From Clostridiales bacterium (GTDB lineage: Bacteria; Bacillota; Clostridia; Christensenellales; CAG-917), in the NCBI GenBank assembly GCA_014799525.1, contig JAAVHW010000070.1:1-14044 (forward strand): 14,044 nt of DNA. Reading direction: 5' to 3'. Under the pieces are notes generated by a model, which did no database searches, was not told where the DNA came from, and saw only the letters and a list, made by a program, of their open reading frames with translations. Shown in pieces: positions 1-6,182 of the stretch; positions within the stretch are counted from its first letter, which is position 1; each line of letters begins with the position of its first letter. The translations under genes and the position numbers were made by a program.

Positions 1-47
1 TCGATTTTACATTTCAACGTAATGGTTTTGGGAATGATTAAGAGTTG

Positions 48-68
48 AACACACGAAGTGTGTGTGTT
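48..68 (-). terminator. hairpin at the 3' end of the XRE regulator gene
   Basis: AACACAC (48-54) and GTGTGTT (62-68) are perfect inverted repeats around a 7-base loop. The structure overlaps the stop codon of the regulator gene at 67-69. No clear U tract follows on the minus strand, so this is only a weak terminator or mRNA 3'-end stabiliser. Confidence 0.3.
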
Positions 69-516
69 ATTTCTTCAAGCTTATGCGACCAATTACAAAA
101 TCAACGGATAAATTCAGTTTACATGCCATTTGCACAATATTGCTTAAAGACGGTTCGTTATCGCCGCGTTGCCAATCGTAAATGGCTGACTCTGCAATCT
201 CCGTCCACTTGCGAAGTTGATATTTGCTTATGCCTGCATAATCTAAAATAGTTTTTAATTGCTCTTTGAATGGTGGGCGAGTTATGAATTTATTCCTACT
301 GCTTATTTCTTCAAAGCCCAACAAAAAATCTGCCGTACAATTGAAATAATCTGCAATAGAAACAAATGTATCAACTGACGGAATTCTAACGCCCTTCAGA
401 TATCTTGTGACAGTTGTTCTATCTATTCCAATCGCTTCGCCAAGTGCCTTTGGTGTAAGCCTATTTTCAATAATCAGGTCTTTAAGCCTTTCGGCAAAAT
501 ATGACAAATGTTCCAT
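67..516 (-). CDS. XRE-family regulator with two tandem HTH domains
   Basis: A 149-residue cytoplasmic DNA-binding protein. Residues about 7-67 form a Cro/C1-type helix-turn-helix domain (a leucine-rich first helix, then LGEAIGIDRTTVTRYLKG as the HTH, and the usual closing helix ending FLLG). Residues about 84-144 repeat the same layout (LKTILDYAGISKYQL, an HTH-like segment, then IYDWQRGDNEPS and closing VDFVIG). The second copy is more diverged. No other domain is seen, so the ligand or signal is unknown. The start gives the usual XRE N-terminus; the nearest Shine-Dalgarno-like AGGAG (530-534 on the complement) is about 12 bases upstream, which is long. It diverges from the 60-residue gene at 642, with 125 bases between them, and probably controls that gene and/or itself. 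The family call is firm; the role is inference. Confidence 0.85.
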   Translation of the reverse strand: MEHLSYFAERLKDLIIENRLTPKALGEAIGIDRTTVTRYLKGVRIPSVDTFVSIADYFNCTADFLLGFEEISSRNKFITRPPFKEQLKTILDYAGISKYQLRKWTEIAESAIYDWQRGDNEPSLSNIVQMACKLNLSVDFVIGRISLKK

Positions 517-553
517 TTTTCTTACAAAACTCCTGTTTTTATTATCACCAATG

Positions 554-581
554 TTGGCATCGAATTCTTGATATGTGCCAA
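554..581. promoter_or_regulatory. possible operator: inverted TTGGCA/TGCCAA half-sites
   Basis: TTGGCA (554-559) and TGCCAA (576-581) are perfect inverted half-sites, 22 bases start to start, about two helical turns. They flank the -35 box of the promoter at 568-596, between the XRE gene and the small gene. A two-HTH-domain XRE protein is a natural candidate to bind here, but that is inference. Confidence 0.28.
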
Positions 582-596
582 GTGAGTAGTTATAAT
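568..596 (+). promoter_or_regulatory. sigma-A promoter of the 60-residue small gene
   Basis: TTGATA (568-573), a 17-base spacer, then TATAAT (591-596): 5/6 and 6/6 consensus matches. The start site should lie near 603, giving a 5' leader of about 39 bases before the ATG at 642. The leader carries GGAGGT at 631-636. Confidence 0.68.
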
Positions 597-641
597 AAAA
601 GTGTTAAGCGCGTATAACAAATTTAATTTCGGAGGTAATTT

Positions 642-824
642 ATGGAAGAACAAAAAATGAAAAATGTAGCAAACAATTCCTGTGATGAGCAGGGTATAGT
701 GTGGGATATTAAGTATGCAATGCAGGATTTGTATTTTGCAAGCTTTTTTGAAAACGGTAGCGAATTAAAAGTGTTATTTGACAATGGGCAAGTTTTTAAG
801 ATTGCCGTGAAAGAGTGCAGATAG
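642..824 (+). CDS. small protein of 60 residues, function unknown
   Basis: I do not recognise this protein with certainty. It is supported as a real gene by a near-perfect sigma-A promoter (568-596), a strong GGAGGT site five bases before the ATG, and a hairpin terminator (862-891) just past the stop. The N-terminal 20 residues are polar. The C-terminal half has alternating hydrophobic residues (DLYFASFFENGSELKVLFDN, then GQVFKIAV), suggesting two or three beta strands. The strand-FDNGQ-strand pattern recalls the small DUF2442 fold, a weak resemblance. There is no signal peptide or membrane segment. It diverges from a two-HTH XRE regulator, a layout typical of a repressor facing its target. 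It could be a small effector, an anti-repressor or an accessory factor of the nearby methylase module. Confidence 0.6.
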   Translation: MEEQKMKNVANNSCDEQGIVWDIKYAMQDLYFASFFENGSELKVLFDNGQVFKIAVKECR

Positions 825-861
825 TCAATGACTTGCTGGCGTGGACAGTAGCTGCATAAAG

Positions 862-891
862 AAACGGCAGTCTTTTTGCGGACTGCCGTTT
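862..891. terminator. bidirectional intrinsic terminator between convergent genes
   Basis: AAACGGCAGTC (862-872) and GACTGCCGTTT (881-891) pair perfectly over 11 bases around an 8-base loop. On the minus strand the stem is followed by CTTTA after its own TTT, a fair U tract. On the plus strand the run is weaker. It lies between the stop of the small gene (824) and the stop of the 176-residue gene (934) and can serve both. Confidence 0.75.
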
Positions 892-933
892 GTATGTTCT
901 TTAATGGGAGTATCGTTTAGCATTTATGATTGT

Positions 934-1464
934 TTATCTTCTTCCGTTGAAGCCTGCGGTAGAAAGAATGCGAAATAAGTCTGTGTCGGTTTCGAGTAAT
1001 TGCTCAATAATTTTGCCAAACATATATGCGTCGGCGCGGTTGGTTTTTTCTTGCGTTGATAATAAAACCATTAAGACACATAAGAATTCAATGCTGTATT
1101 CGCCGAAATCATTCAGATTGTCGTATGTGGCAATATTAAAGTTTTCTAATCCAGTTGTTACAAGTTCTTTGAGTGTTTCAAAATTGTTGTTTGTGAGTGG
1201 GTGGCAGTCATTCCAATATTGTTGCGCCTCTAAAAGAAATTGCTTTGTAAGTTCCTCATTGCCTTGCATTTTCATCAGGCAGTCAACCACCCAATGAATG
1301 TGCTTAGGTGTTCGTATCCGCGTATTGTTTTTGCGGTATTTTACAACGATGTCAAACTGAGAAATCTTCCCTTGAAATACGTATATTACGTATTCGTCAA
1401 ATGTAAATTCGATGATGGCTTTATTGTTGCCCTCAATGATTTGGGTTCCTTCTTTAATATCCAT
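934..1464 (-). CDS. hypothetical protein paired with the Dam-type methylase
   Basis: A 176-residue protein I cannot assign to a family. It is predicted soluble, with no signal peptide or membrane helix. The N-terminal third is beta-rich (IIEFTFDEYVIYVFQGK), followed by a basic patch KYRKNNTRIRTPKHIHWVVD and then a mostly helical C-terminal half rich in Leu and Glu. The basic, His/Trp-containing patch could contact nucleic acid. A possible D-x(3)-K pair (FDIVVK) is too weak to call a PD-(D/E)XK nuclease. It is the second gene of an operon: its AAGGAG site (1472-1477) overlaps the stop codon of the HTH-Dam methylase, with an 11-base gap. Such coupling suggests the two proteins act together. Options are a restriction partner, a methylase specificity or accessory factor, or a defence effector. 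The gene itself is well supported; its role is open. Confidence 0.72.
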   Translation of the reverse strand: MDIKEGTQIIEGNNKAIIEFTFDEYVIYVFQGKISQFDIVVKYRKNNTRIRTPKHIHWVVDCLMKMQGNEELTKQFLLEAQQYWNDCHPLTNNNFETLKELVTTGLENFNIATYDNLNDFGEYSIEFLCVLMVLLSTQEKTNRADAYMFGKIIEQLLETDTDLFRILSTAGFNGRR

Positions 1465-1475
1465 TTATTTTCTCC

Positions 1476-2543
1476 TTAGTTGCATATAAGCAATTCGCTT
1501 ATTTCTCCACGGTTCTCGGCTTTACTGTTTATCATACGCTTTGCCGATACGCGTTTGATTTTGTATTCTTTATATAAGTCATCAAAAAAACTGTCGTTTG
1601 GGTTTACATTCTTTGGGTCGGAATTGCTTAGAATAATCTTTGCTCCCGTACAATTTATTTGGTCGATGAATTTAGCAAGTCGAATTTGTTCCTTATCATC
1701 AAAAGTGCCCATATTGTATGACGTGAAGGCGGATGTTTCAGAAAGCGGACGGTATGGCGGATCAAGATATACAAAAGTGTTGTTGTCTATAAAACTCTTA
1801 GACAAGGAATAATCGCCGCAAACTATTGTCACGTTCTTCAATGCTTTATGTATATTTGATAGATTTTCTTCATCGCAAATGGTAGGGTTTTTGTATGCTC
1901 CCATAGGTACGTTGAATTGTCCTTTACGGTTCACGCGATAAAGACCGTTAAAGCAAGTTTTATTCAGAAAAATAAAATATGCAGCTTTATCTACTTTCGT
2001 AGATTCATTCAACACGGTCGAGTTGAATTTGTCACGAATAGAATAATAAAATGCTTTTCTATCATTTTCACCCATGGGTAAAAAAGAAGTTTGTAGTTCT
2101 TTCAATTTGTTAATTAGTTCTTCAACATTGTTTTTAATAATTTGATAAGCGTTTATAAGCTCGGGATTTATATCGCCGATATATACTTCTTCAAACTCGT
2201 ATTTGGACAGTATGTCAAAAAGCAATGCACCACCGCCTACCATAGGTTCGCAGTATTTTGTAAGAACCTTTGAGCCGTTGGTGGGTAGCATTTTTTCAAG
2301 TTCATCAATAAGCTGCCCCTTGCCGCCTGCCCACTTTACGAACGGTTTTAATGTGATAGGGCGTTCCTTTTCATATCGTATTGCTCGCTTGTCAATAGGC
2401 TTTTGAGCGGTGTTAGGAATTACCCACATCTTGCCTATGAACATTGCTCCGTCAACTCTATTCTCGCGACAAAGCACTGAAACGCGTCGTTGGGATATAT
2501 TCCATTTATCTGCAGCTTCTTTTGCTGAAATATAATCTGGCAT
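1476..2543 (-). CDS. HTH-Dam fusion: DNA adenine-N6 methyltransferase (class D12)
   Basis: A 355-residue protein that transfers a methyl group from S-adenosylmethionine to N6 of adenine in DNA. Residues about 1-50 form an excisionase/MerR-like helix-turn-helix (YISAKEAADKWNISQRRVSV, then a short wing with KMWVIP). Residues about 66-355 are a D12 (Dam/M.DpnII-like) methylase: FVKWAGGKGQL at 68-78 and EPMVGGGAL at 99-107 form the AdoMet site, LNKTCFNGLYRVNRKGQF at 193-210 is a hallmark segment, and the catalytic DPPY is at 261-264. The C-terminal RGEISELLICN is typical. Family members often modify GATC, but the target cannot be read from sequence. The start is backed by AGAGGT upstream and a promoter at 2567-2595. 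It is co-transcribed with the 176-residue gene. No DpnII-like endonuclease is recognised nearby, so it may be solitary or part of an unusual restriction pair. Confidence 0.9.
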   Translation of the reverse strand: MPDYISAKEAADKWNISQRRVSVLCRENRVDGAMFIGKMWVIPNTAQKPIDKRAIRYEKERPITLKPFVKWAGGKGQLIDELEKMLPTNGSKVLTKYCEPMVGGGALLFDILSKYEFEEVYIGDINPELINAYQIIKNNVEELINKLKELQTSFLPMGENDRKAFYYSIRDKFNSTVLNESTKVDKAAYFIFLNKTCFNGLYRVNRKGQFNVPMGAYKNPTICDEENLSNIHKALKNVTIVCGDYSLSKSFIDNNTFVYLDPPYRPLSETSAFTSYNMGTFDDKEQIRLAKFIDQINCTGAKIILSNSDPKNVNPNDSFFDDLYKEYKIKRVSAKRMINSKAENRGEISELLICN

Positions 2544-2566
2544 AATTTACCTCTATAAGCGGTTTA

Positions 2567-2595
2567 ATTATATTCCAAATCGCGAACAATAGCAA
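2567..2595 (-). promoter_or_regulatory. sigma-A promoter of the methylase operon
   Basis: Read on the minus strand: TTGCTA (2595-2590), a 17-base spacer, TATAAT (2572-2567). The start site should lie near 2560, with AGAGGT just before the ATG at 2543. The module therefore has its own promoter, separate from the two-component operon that ends at 2611. Confidence 0.5.
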
Positions 2596-2610
2596 GCAAA
2601 TTCTTGTTCA

Positions 2611-4341
2611 CTATAGTTCTTTCAGCGGTAGGGTTATTTCAAACTGAGTGGTGTAGCCTTTGATTGGGGTTTCGTTCAAAGATATTTCGCCGCCGTGGGC
2701 ATTGACAATCTTTTTGCAGACGGCGAGCCCGAGTCCCGAGCCTTGGCGGTTGCGTGATTGCTCGCCTACGACGAAGGGGGCAAATATATCGTCGTTTGCG
2801 TCCTTTGGTATGCCGCCACCGTTGTCGGCAAAGACAATCAGCGCGTGAGAGCCTTGCTTGGTTATGCGCAAAAAGAGGGTTGAGCCGTTTGGCGTGTACT
2901 TGAAGAAGTTGCCTGTAAGGTTTTCAAATACGCGGGTGAGCTGTTGCTTGTCTATCTCGCAGATGAGCTTTTTCTCGGTTATATTGACGTCGAGGTTGAA
3001 GCCGTTGAGTTCAAACTCGTCGTATATGCTTGCGATATAGGCGCGAGCAAATTCCGCGACATCGGCGTCTACGACGGACAGCTTGAAGTCGGGGTGGTCG
3101 AGCTTGCTGTACTCATAAAAGCCGTTGATAAGCACGCCCATGCTTTCGGACTTGGTGAGTATAAGGTTGAGATATTTTTGCCTTTCGTCGTCGCTTACAA
3201 GTCCGTCGCGCATAGCCTTTGAAAAGCCCTGTATGACGGTTATAGGCGTTTTGAGGTCGTGGGAAAGACCTGCGAGCATACGCTGTCTGTCCTGCTCAAG
3301 CAACGAGCGCTGAGTCTCCGACGCGTTGAGCAGCGACACCATTTCGTTGAAGCTGTCTACAAGCTGTTCAAACTCCTTGGAGCCTTGATAGGTCAGCTTT
3401 TCGCGATAGCCGTTCTGCGCGAAGTCCGACATAGCGTTGCTAAGCGCCTTAAGCGGCTTTTGTACGTGCTTGTTGATGTATTTGATGTACAGCGCAAGCG
3501 AGGCGATAAGAAGCGCAATGCTTCCCACTGCGATGATTATAAGGAACAGATAGGGCGTAACACCCGTTTCATTGTTTTCATCAAGATACACGGCATAGTA
3601 GCCGCTGTCGCCGCTGAAGAAATGATACTTCTCAATCACTACACCGTCGTGACGGGAATTGTAGGTGTAGAGGTCAAGCTCCTGCTCTGTGAAATGAGTC
3701 TTGCTTGTTGCGGTCGAGCTGGATATAATCCGCAAATCGGTGTCAAGCAGGATATACTGCTGCGAGCCATCCTCGCCTATGCATGATATAAAGTGGTTAT
3801 AGTCGCCGTCCTGCGTTTTGTAGCTCTGCATGAGTATGGTTTCGTCAGAGCCGTAGTCTTGAATGCATTCGAGCTCAGAGGCAGTATAGCTGCGCTCCTC
3901 GCCGTCGGAGGTGTATACAAAATTGCCGTTCTCGTCCACTATCGTCAGCCATCCGCCTTTGCCGAATATCTTGCTTATTGGGATATCGGAATAGTGTCCA
4001 CGGGTTAGCGAGTCGCTATAGTCGTCTATCGCGCGCTTGCCGATAATCAAGGTGTCCTGATTGTTTGCCCAATATGCAAAAACGAATACGAGCGCCATAC
4101 TCAAAACTATGATGAACATAAACGATACAAACGAGCGTATGAGCAGCGCAAGGAAGCTTCGGTTGTCAATATGCACGACGGGCGGTGGAGGAGTTTTAGG
4201 CTTCCACTTAAATTTCGAACCATTAGATGCCGTGTTTTCAGTGTTTTGAGCATCAAAAACAGCGGCTTCGTTTTCAAAGCCGCTCGCGTCCGTTTTGTTA
4301 TTCTCTAATTCTGTTTTACTGTCTTTCAATCTTGTACCCAA
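2611..4341 (-). CDS. membrane sensor histidine kinase (HAMP-HisKA-HATPase)
   Basis: A 576-residue inner-membrane kinase that autophosphorylates on His and passes phosphate to the OmpR-type regulator encoded just upstream. In order: a cytoplasmic, polar and proline-containing N-terminal tail (1-62, with PPPP at 51-54); TM1 about 62-92; an extracytoplasmic sensor of about 170 residues, possibly Cache/PAS-like (GGWLTIVDENGNFVYTS); TM2 about 263-288; HAMP about 289-342; HisKA with phospho-acceptor H361 in GLSHDLKTPITVIQGFSKAM; N box RVFENLTGNFFKYTPNG (470-486); G1 DNGGG (506-510); G2 GSGLGLA (534-540). All catalytic motifs are intact. The 62-residue tail before TM1 is longer than usual for this class. 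The start ATG lies inside the end of the regulator gene (26-base overlap), implying translational coupling. The stimulus is unknown, and nothing ties it firmly to glycogen metabolism. Confidence 0.93.
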   Translation of the reverse strand: MGTRLKDSKTELENNKTDASGFENEAAVFDAQNTENTASNGSKFKWKPKTPPPPVVHIDNRSFLALLIRSFVSFMFIIVLSMALVFVFAYWANNQDTLIIGKRAIDDYSDSLTRGHYSDIPISKIFGKGGWLTIVDENGNFVYTSDGEERSYTASELECIQDYGSDETILMQSYKTQDGDYNHFISCIGEDGSQQYILLDTDLRIISSSTATSKTHFTEQELDLYTYNSRHDGVVIEKYHFFSGDSGYYAVYLDENNETGVTPYLFLIIIAVGSIALLIASLALYIKYINKHVQKPLKALSNAMSDFAQNGYREKLTYQGSKEFEQLVDSFNEMVSLLNASETQRSLLEQDRQRMLAGLSHDLKTPITVIQGFSKAMRDGLVSDDERQKYLNLILTKSESMGVLINGFYEYSKLDHPDFKLSVVDADVAEFARAYIASIYDEFELNGFNLDVNITEKKLICEIDKQQLTRVFENLTGNFFKYTPNGSTLFLRITKQGSHALIVFADNGGGIPKDANDDIFAPFVVGEQSRNRQGSGLGLAVCKKIVNAHGGEISLNETPIKGYTTQFEITLPLKEL

Positions 4342-5023
4342 GTCCTCTGACTGTCTTTATATAGCGCGGATTTTTTGCGTCGTCCTCAATCTTGTCGCGA
4401 AGATTTGAGATATGCACCATCATCGTGTTGTCGTCCGTTGCGTAATAGTCGCCGTTGACTTCCTCGTATATCTGCATTTTTGTGAATACGCGCCCAGGCG
4501 ATTTCATAAGCATTACGAGGATTTTGTACTCCGTTGCGGTGAGCGAGATAGGCTCGCCTCTCTTCTCAAGCGTGAGCGCGTGTGTGTCAAGCGTGAGGTC
4601 GCCAACTACAATCTTGCCGTCCTCGTTAGCCCCCGATGCGTTTGCGTTGCCGAGGTGATAAAATCTGCGTAGCTGTGCGTTTATGCGCGCTATGAGCTCA
4701 AGCGGATTGAAGGGCTTCACAAGATAGTCGTCCGCACCGAGGTTCAAGCCCAAAATCTTGTCGCTGTCAAGGTGCGCGGCAGAAAGTATCACGATTGGAA
4801 TGTTGCTCTTCGTGCGTATGTTTTTTGTAAGCTCGTATCCGTTCATGCGCGGCATCATTATATCCACAAGTGCAAGGTCAATCTTCTCGCGCCCGAACAG
4901 CTCCAGTGCCTCGATTCCGTCCTTCGCCCAAAATATATTGAAGCTGTCATTTTCAAGATACAGCTTTATAAGCTTTACTATGTCCTCGTCGTCCTCGGCG
5001 AGCAGAATGTTGAAGTTCATCAT
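4316..5023 (-). CDS. OmpR/PhoB-type response regulator
   Basis: A 235-residue two-domain DNA-binding regulator. The receiver begins MMNFNILLAEDDEDI, with the acidic EDD pair, phospho-acceptor Asp in LALVDIMMPRMNGYEL, the conserved Ser in VILSAAH and Lys in DDYLVKPF. A linker (about residues 122-138) leads to a winged-helix domain (LTATEYKILVMLMKSPGRVF, then VHISNLRDKIE and IKTVRGLGYKIE). The frame is open to an ATG at 5128, but I place the start at 5023 (or the adjacent ATG at 5020). The receiver core begins there, and a strong promoter (5058-5086) lies inside the longer reading, so its transcript could not encode the extra residues. The Shine-Dalgarno sequence is weak (GAAG). It is the first gene of the two-component operon and probably autoregulated, as is common for the family; the regulon is unknown. 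Confidence 0.92.
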   Translation of the reverse strand: MMNFNILLAEDDEDIVKLIKLYLENDSFNIFWAKDGIEALELFGREKIDLALVDIMMPRMNGYELTKNIRTKSNIPIVILSAAHLDSDKILGLNLGADDYLVKPFNPLELIARINAQLRRFYHLGNANASGANEDGKIVVGDLTLDTHALTLEKRGEPISLTATEYKILVMLMKSPGRVFTKMQIYEEVNGDYYATDDNTMMVHISNLRDKIEDDAKNPRYIKTVRGLGYKIERQ

Positions 5024-5057
5024 ATACTTCAAATTTTTTTGATAATCATTGAAGAAC

Positions 5058-5086
5058 ATTATAATATATATCATGTTTATTTTCAA
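5058..5086 (-). promoter_or_regulatory. sigma-A promoter of the response regulator-kinase operon
   Basis: On the minus strand: TTGAAA (5086-5081), a 17-base spacer, TATAAT (5063-5058). The start site should fall near 5051, about 28 bases before the regulator ATG at 5023. This position argues against the upstream ATG at 5128 as the true start. Confidence 0.68.
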
Positions 5087-5195
5087 TGTCATTTTGCAAT
5101 TTAAAGTATTTTTAAGCATTCTATTCAAGCATTTTCCACTTTAGTCGGCGTTTGTCGGTTGAAATATGATGCTGCACTGCGCGCGATTTGCCGTC

Positions 5196-5224
5196 TTGAA
5201 AAAGATTTGCAAGTGTGATATTAT
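5196..5224 (+). promoter_or_regulatory. extended -10 promoter almost on the start of the IspE-like gene
   Basis: TTGAAA (5196-5201), a 17-base spacer ending in TGA, and TATTAT (5219-5224): a -35 box plus an extended -10 (TGnTATTAT). Transcription should begin around 5231-5232, at the ATG at 5232. The ATG at 5223 would be destroyed as a start because it lies inside the -10 box. Confidence 0.5.
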
Positions 5225-5231
5225 GGCAAAT

Positions 5232-6041
5232 ATGGAAAACGTATTTTGTGAGCGCGGATACGCAAAGGTCAGTCTCTCTCTTGCGATAACTGGCAAGAGA
5301 GAAAATCTGCATACAATCGATATGATTGTCTGCCCGTACCGTGAGTTTTATGACGAGGTGACTTTCACGCCTATCGAGGGCGCGAGCGATGTCACTGTCT
5401 GTGAGATTAGCGCATCGTTTTCGGGCTTCAAATGCGACCTTTTTCTAAATTTCTTTATGCCGAGGTTGCAGGCTATTGCAGATAAGTTCGGCGTATACGG
5501 CTCGTTTAGCTTGCAAAAAAACGTTCCGCTTGCCTCGGGTTTAGGCGGCTCGTCCGCAAGCGTAGTCGCCGCGCTTAGGGCGGTTTGCGCATATCTGAAA
5601 AGCGTAGGCAAAGAACCCGAGCTTGATAGCGAGTTTTTGCTTTCGCTTGGCAGTGATACCGCGTGTATGCTTTACGGCGGCGTATGCAGGGTGCAGGGTG
5701 TTGGAGATATAGTGACGCCTCTTTCAGATGAAGTCCCCGAGGATATGCACGTCTTAGTGGTAAACGGCGGCTCAGATAGCGGAAAATGCTATGCGGAGTA
5801 TGACAGACTCTTAAGTGCAGACGGGCATGCTCATGCTGCGGACGACTATATTGCGGACGGTGTTGCAAGTGCAATTGCGCACCCGAGAAACGATTTGCAA
5901 AACGCCGCAATGAGCTTGAATGAAAACATAGGACACGCTTTTGCAAAATGGGAGACGTGTCACAAATTTGTCATTGTCAGCGGCAGCGGCAGTGCGATTG
6001 TAGGAATTGGCAGACGCGACCTGTTTGATTCAGAAAATTGA
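5232..6041 (+). CDS. ispE: GHMP kinase, IspE-like (CDP-methylerythritol kinase)
   Basis: Predicted cytosolic 4-diphosphocytidyl-2-C-methyl-D-erythritol kinase, which phosphorylates CDP-ME with ATP in the MEP isoprenoid pathway. Features in the 269-residue reading: GYAKVSLSL with the conserved Lys at 12; TGKRENLHTIDMIVCPYREF, matching the IspE segment GKRxDGYHxL...; the ATP loop PLASGLGGSSAS (99-110); Asp142 in LGSDTACML, matching the catalytic Asp; and the C-terminal VSGSGSAIVGIG (249-260). The ATP loop departs from the usual IspE form GLGGGSSDAA, lacking one Gly and the Asp, and several segments are short, so this is a divergent member. Another GHMP kinase role is possible. In-frame ATGs also exist at 5166 and 5223; none has a Shine-Dalgarno sequence. 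I chose 5232 because the promoter at 5196-5224 excludes the others and the conserved Lys then lies near the family's usual position. Confidence 0.78.
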   Translation: MENVFCERGYAKVSLSLAITGKRENLHTIDMIVCPYREFYDEVTFTPIEGASDVTVCEISASFSGFKCDLFLNFFMPRLQAIADKFGVYGSFSLQKNVPLASGLGGSSASVVAALRAVCAYLKSVGKEPELDSEFLLSLGSDTACMLYGGVCRVQGVGDIVTPLSDEVPEDMHVLVVNGGSDSGKCYAEYDRLLSADGHAHAADDYIADGVASAIAHPRNDLQNAAMSLNENIGHAFAKWETCHKFVIVSGSGSAIVGIGRRDLFDSEN

Positions 6042-6076
6042 AAATAATCTTCAGATGACCCATACTGACGTTTATT

Positions 6077-6179
6077 GTTTTTGCAAAAACTCGCATTTTT
6101 GCAAAAATTTTTTTGCTTATTTTGAAGTTTTTGACATTTTTTCAAAATTGTAGCTTGCAAATTTGCTATTTTTGCAAAA
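6077..6179. promoter_or_regulatory. cluster of TTTTGCAAAA palindromes upstream of glgB
   Basis: Three copies of TTTTGCAAAA occur in this AT-rich gap: GTTTTTGCAAAAAC (6077-6090, a perfect 14-base palindrome), ATTTTTGCAAAAAT (6095-6108, also perfect), and TTTTGCAAAA at 6170-6179. The first two are centred 18 bases apart. Between them and the third lie an 8-base inverted repeat ATTTTGAA/TTCAAAAT (6119-6126, 6141-6148) and the palindrome GCAAATTTGC (6157-6166). The density suggests binding sites for a dimeric regulator of the glycogen operon. A terminator role for ispE is less likely because the stems are nearly all A/T. Confidence 0.4.
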
Positions 6180-6182
6180 TCT

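Noticed and set aside
926..1297. Plus-strand frame of 123 codons opposite the 176-residue gene
   Set aside because: No ribosome site, and the minus-strand gene is better supported by its operon position, AAGGAG site and terminator.
5023..5128. Longer N-terminus for the response regulator starting at 5128
   Set aside because: A consensus promoter lies inside it, and the extra residues do not belong to the receiver domain.
2611..5128. Idea that the two-component system controls the glycogen cluster
   Set aside because: Only proximity supports it; ispE lies between, the operons are divergent, and the palindromes upstream of glgB are not typical OmpR-type direct repeats.
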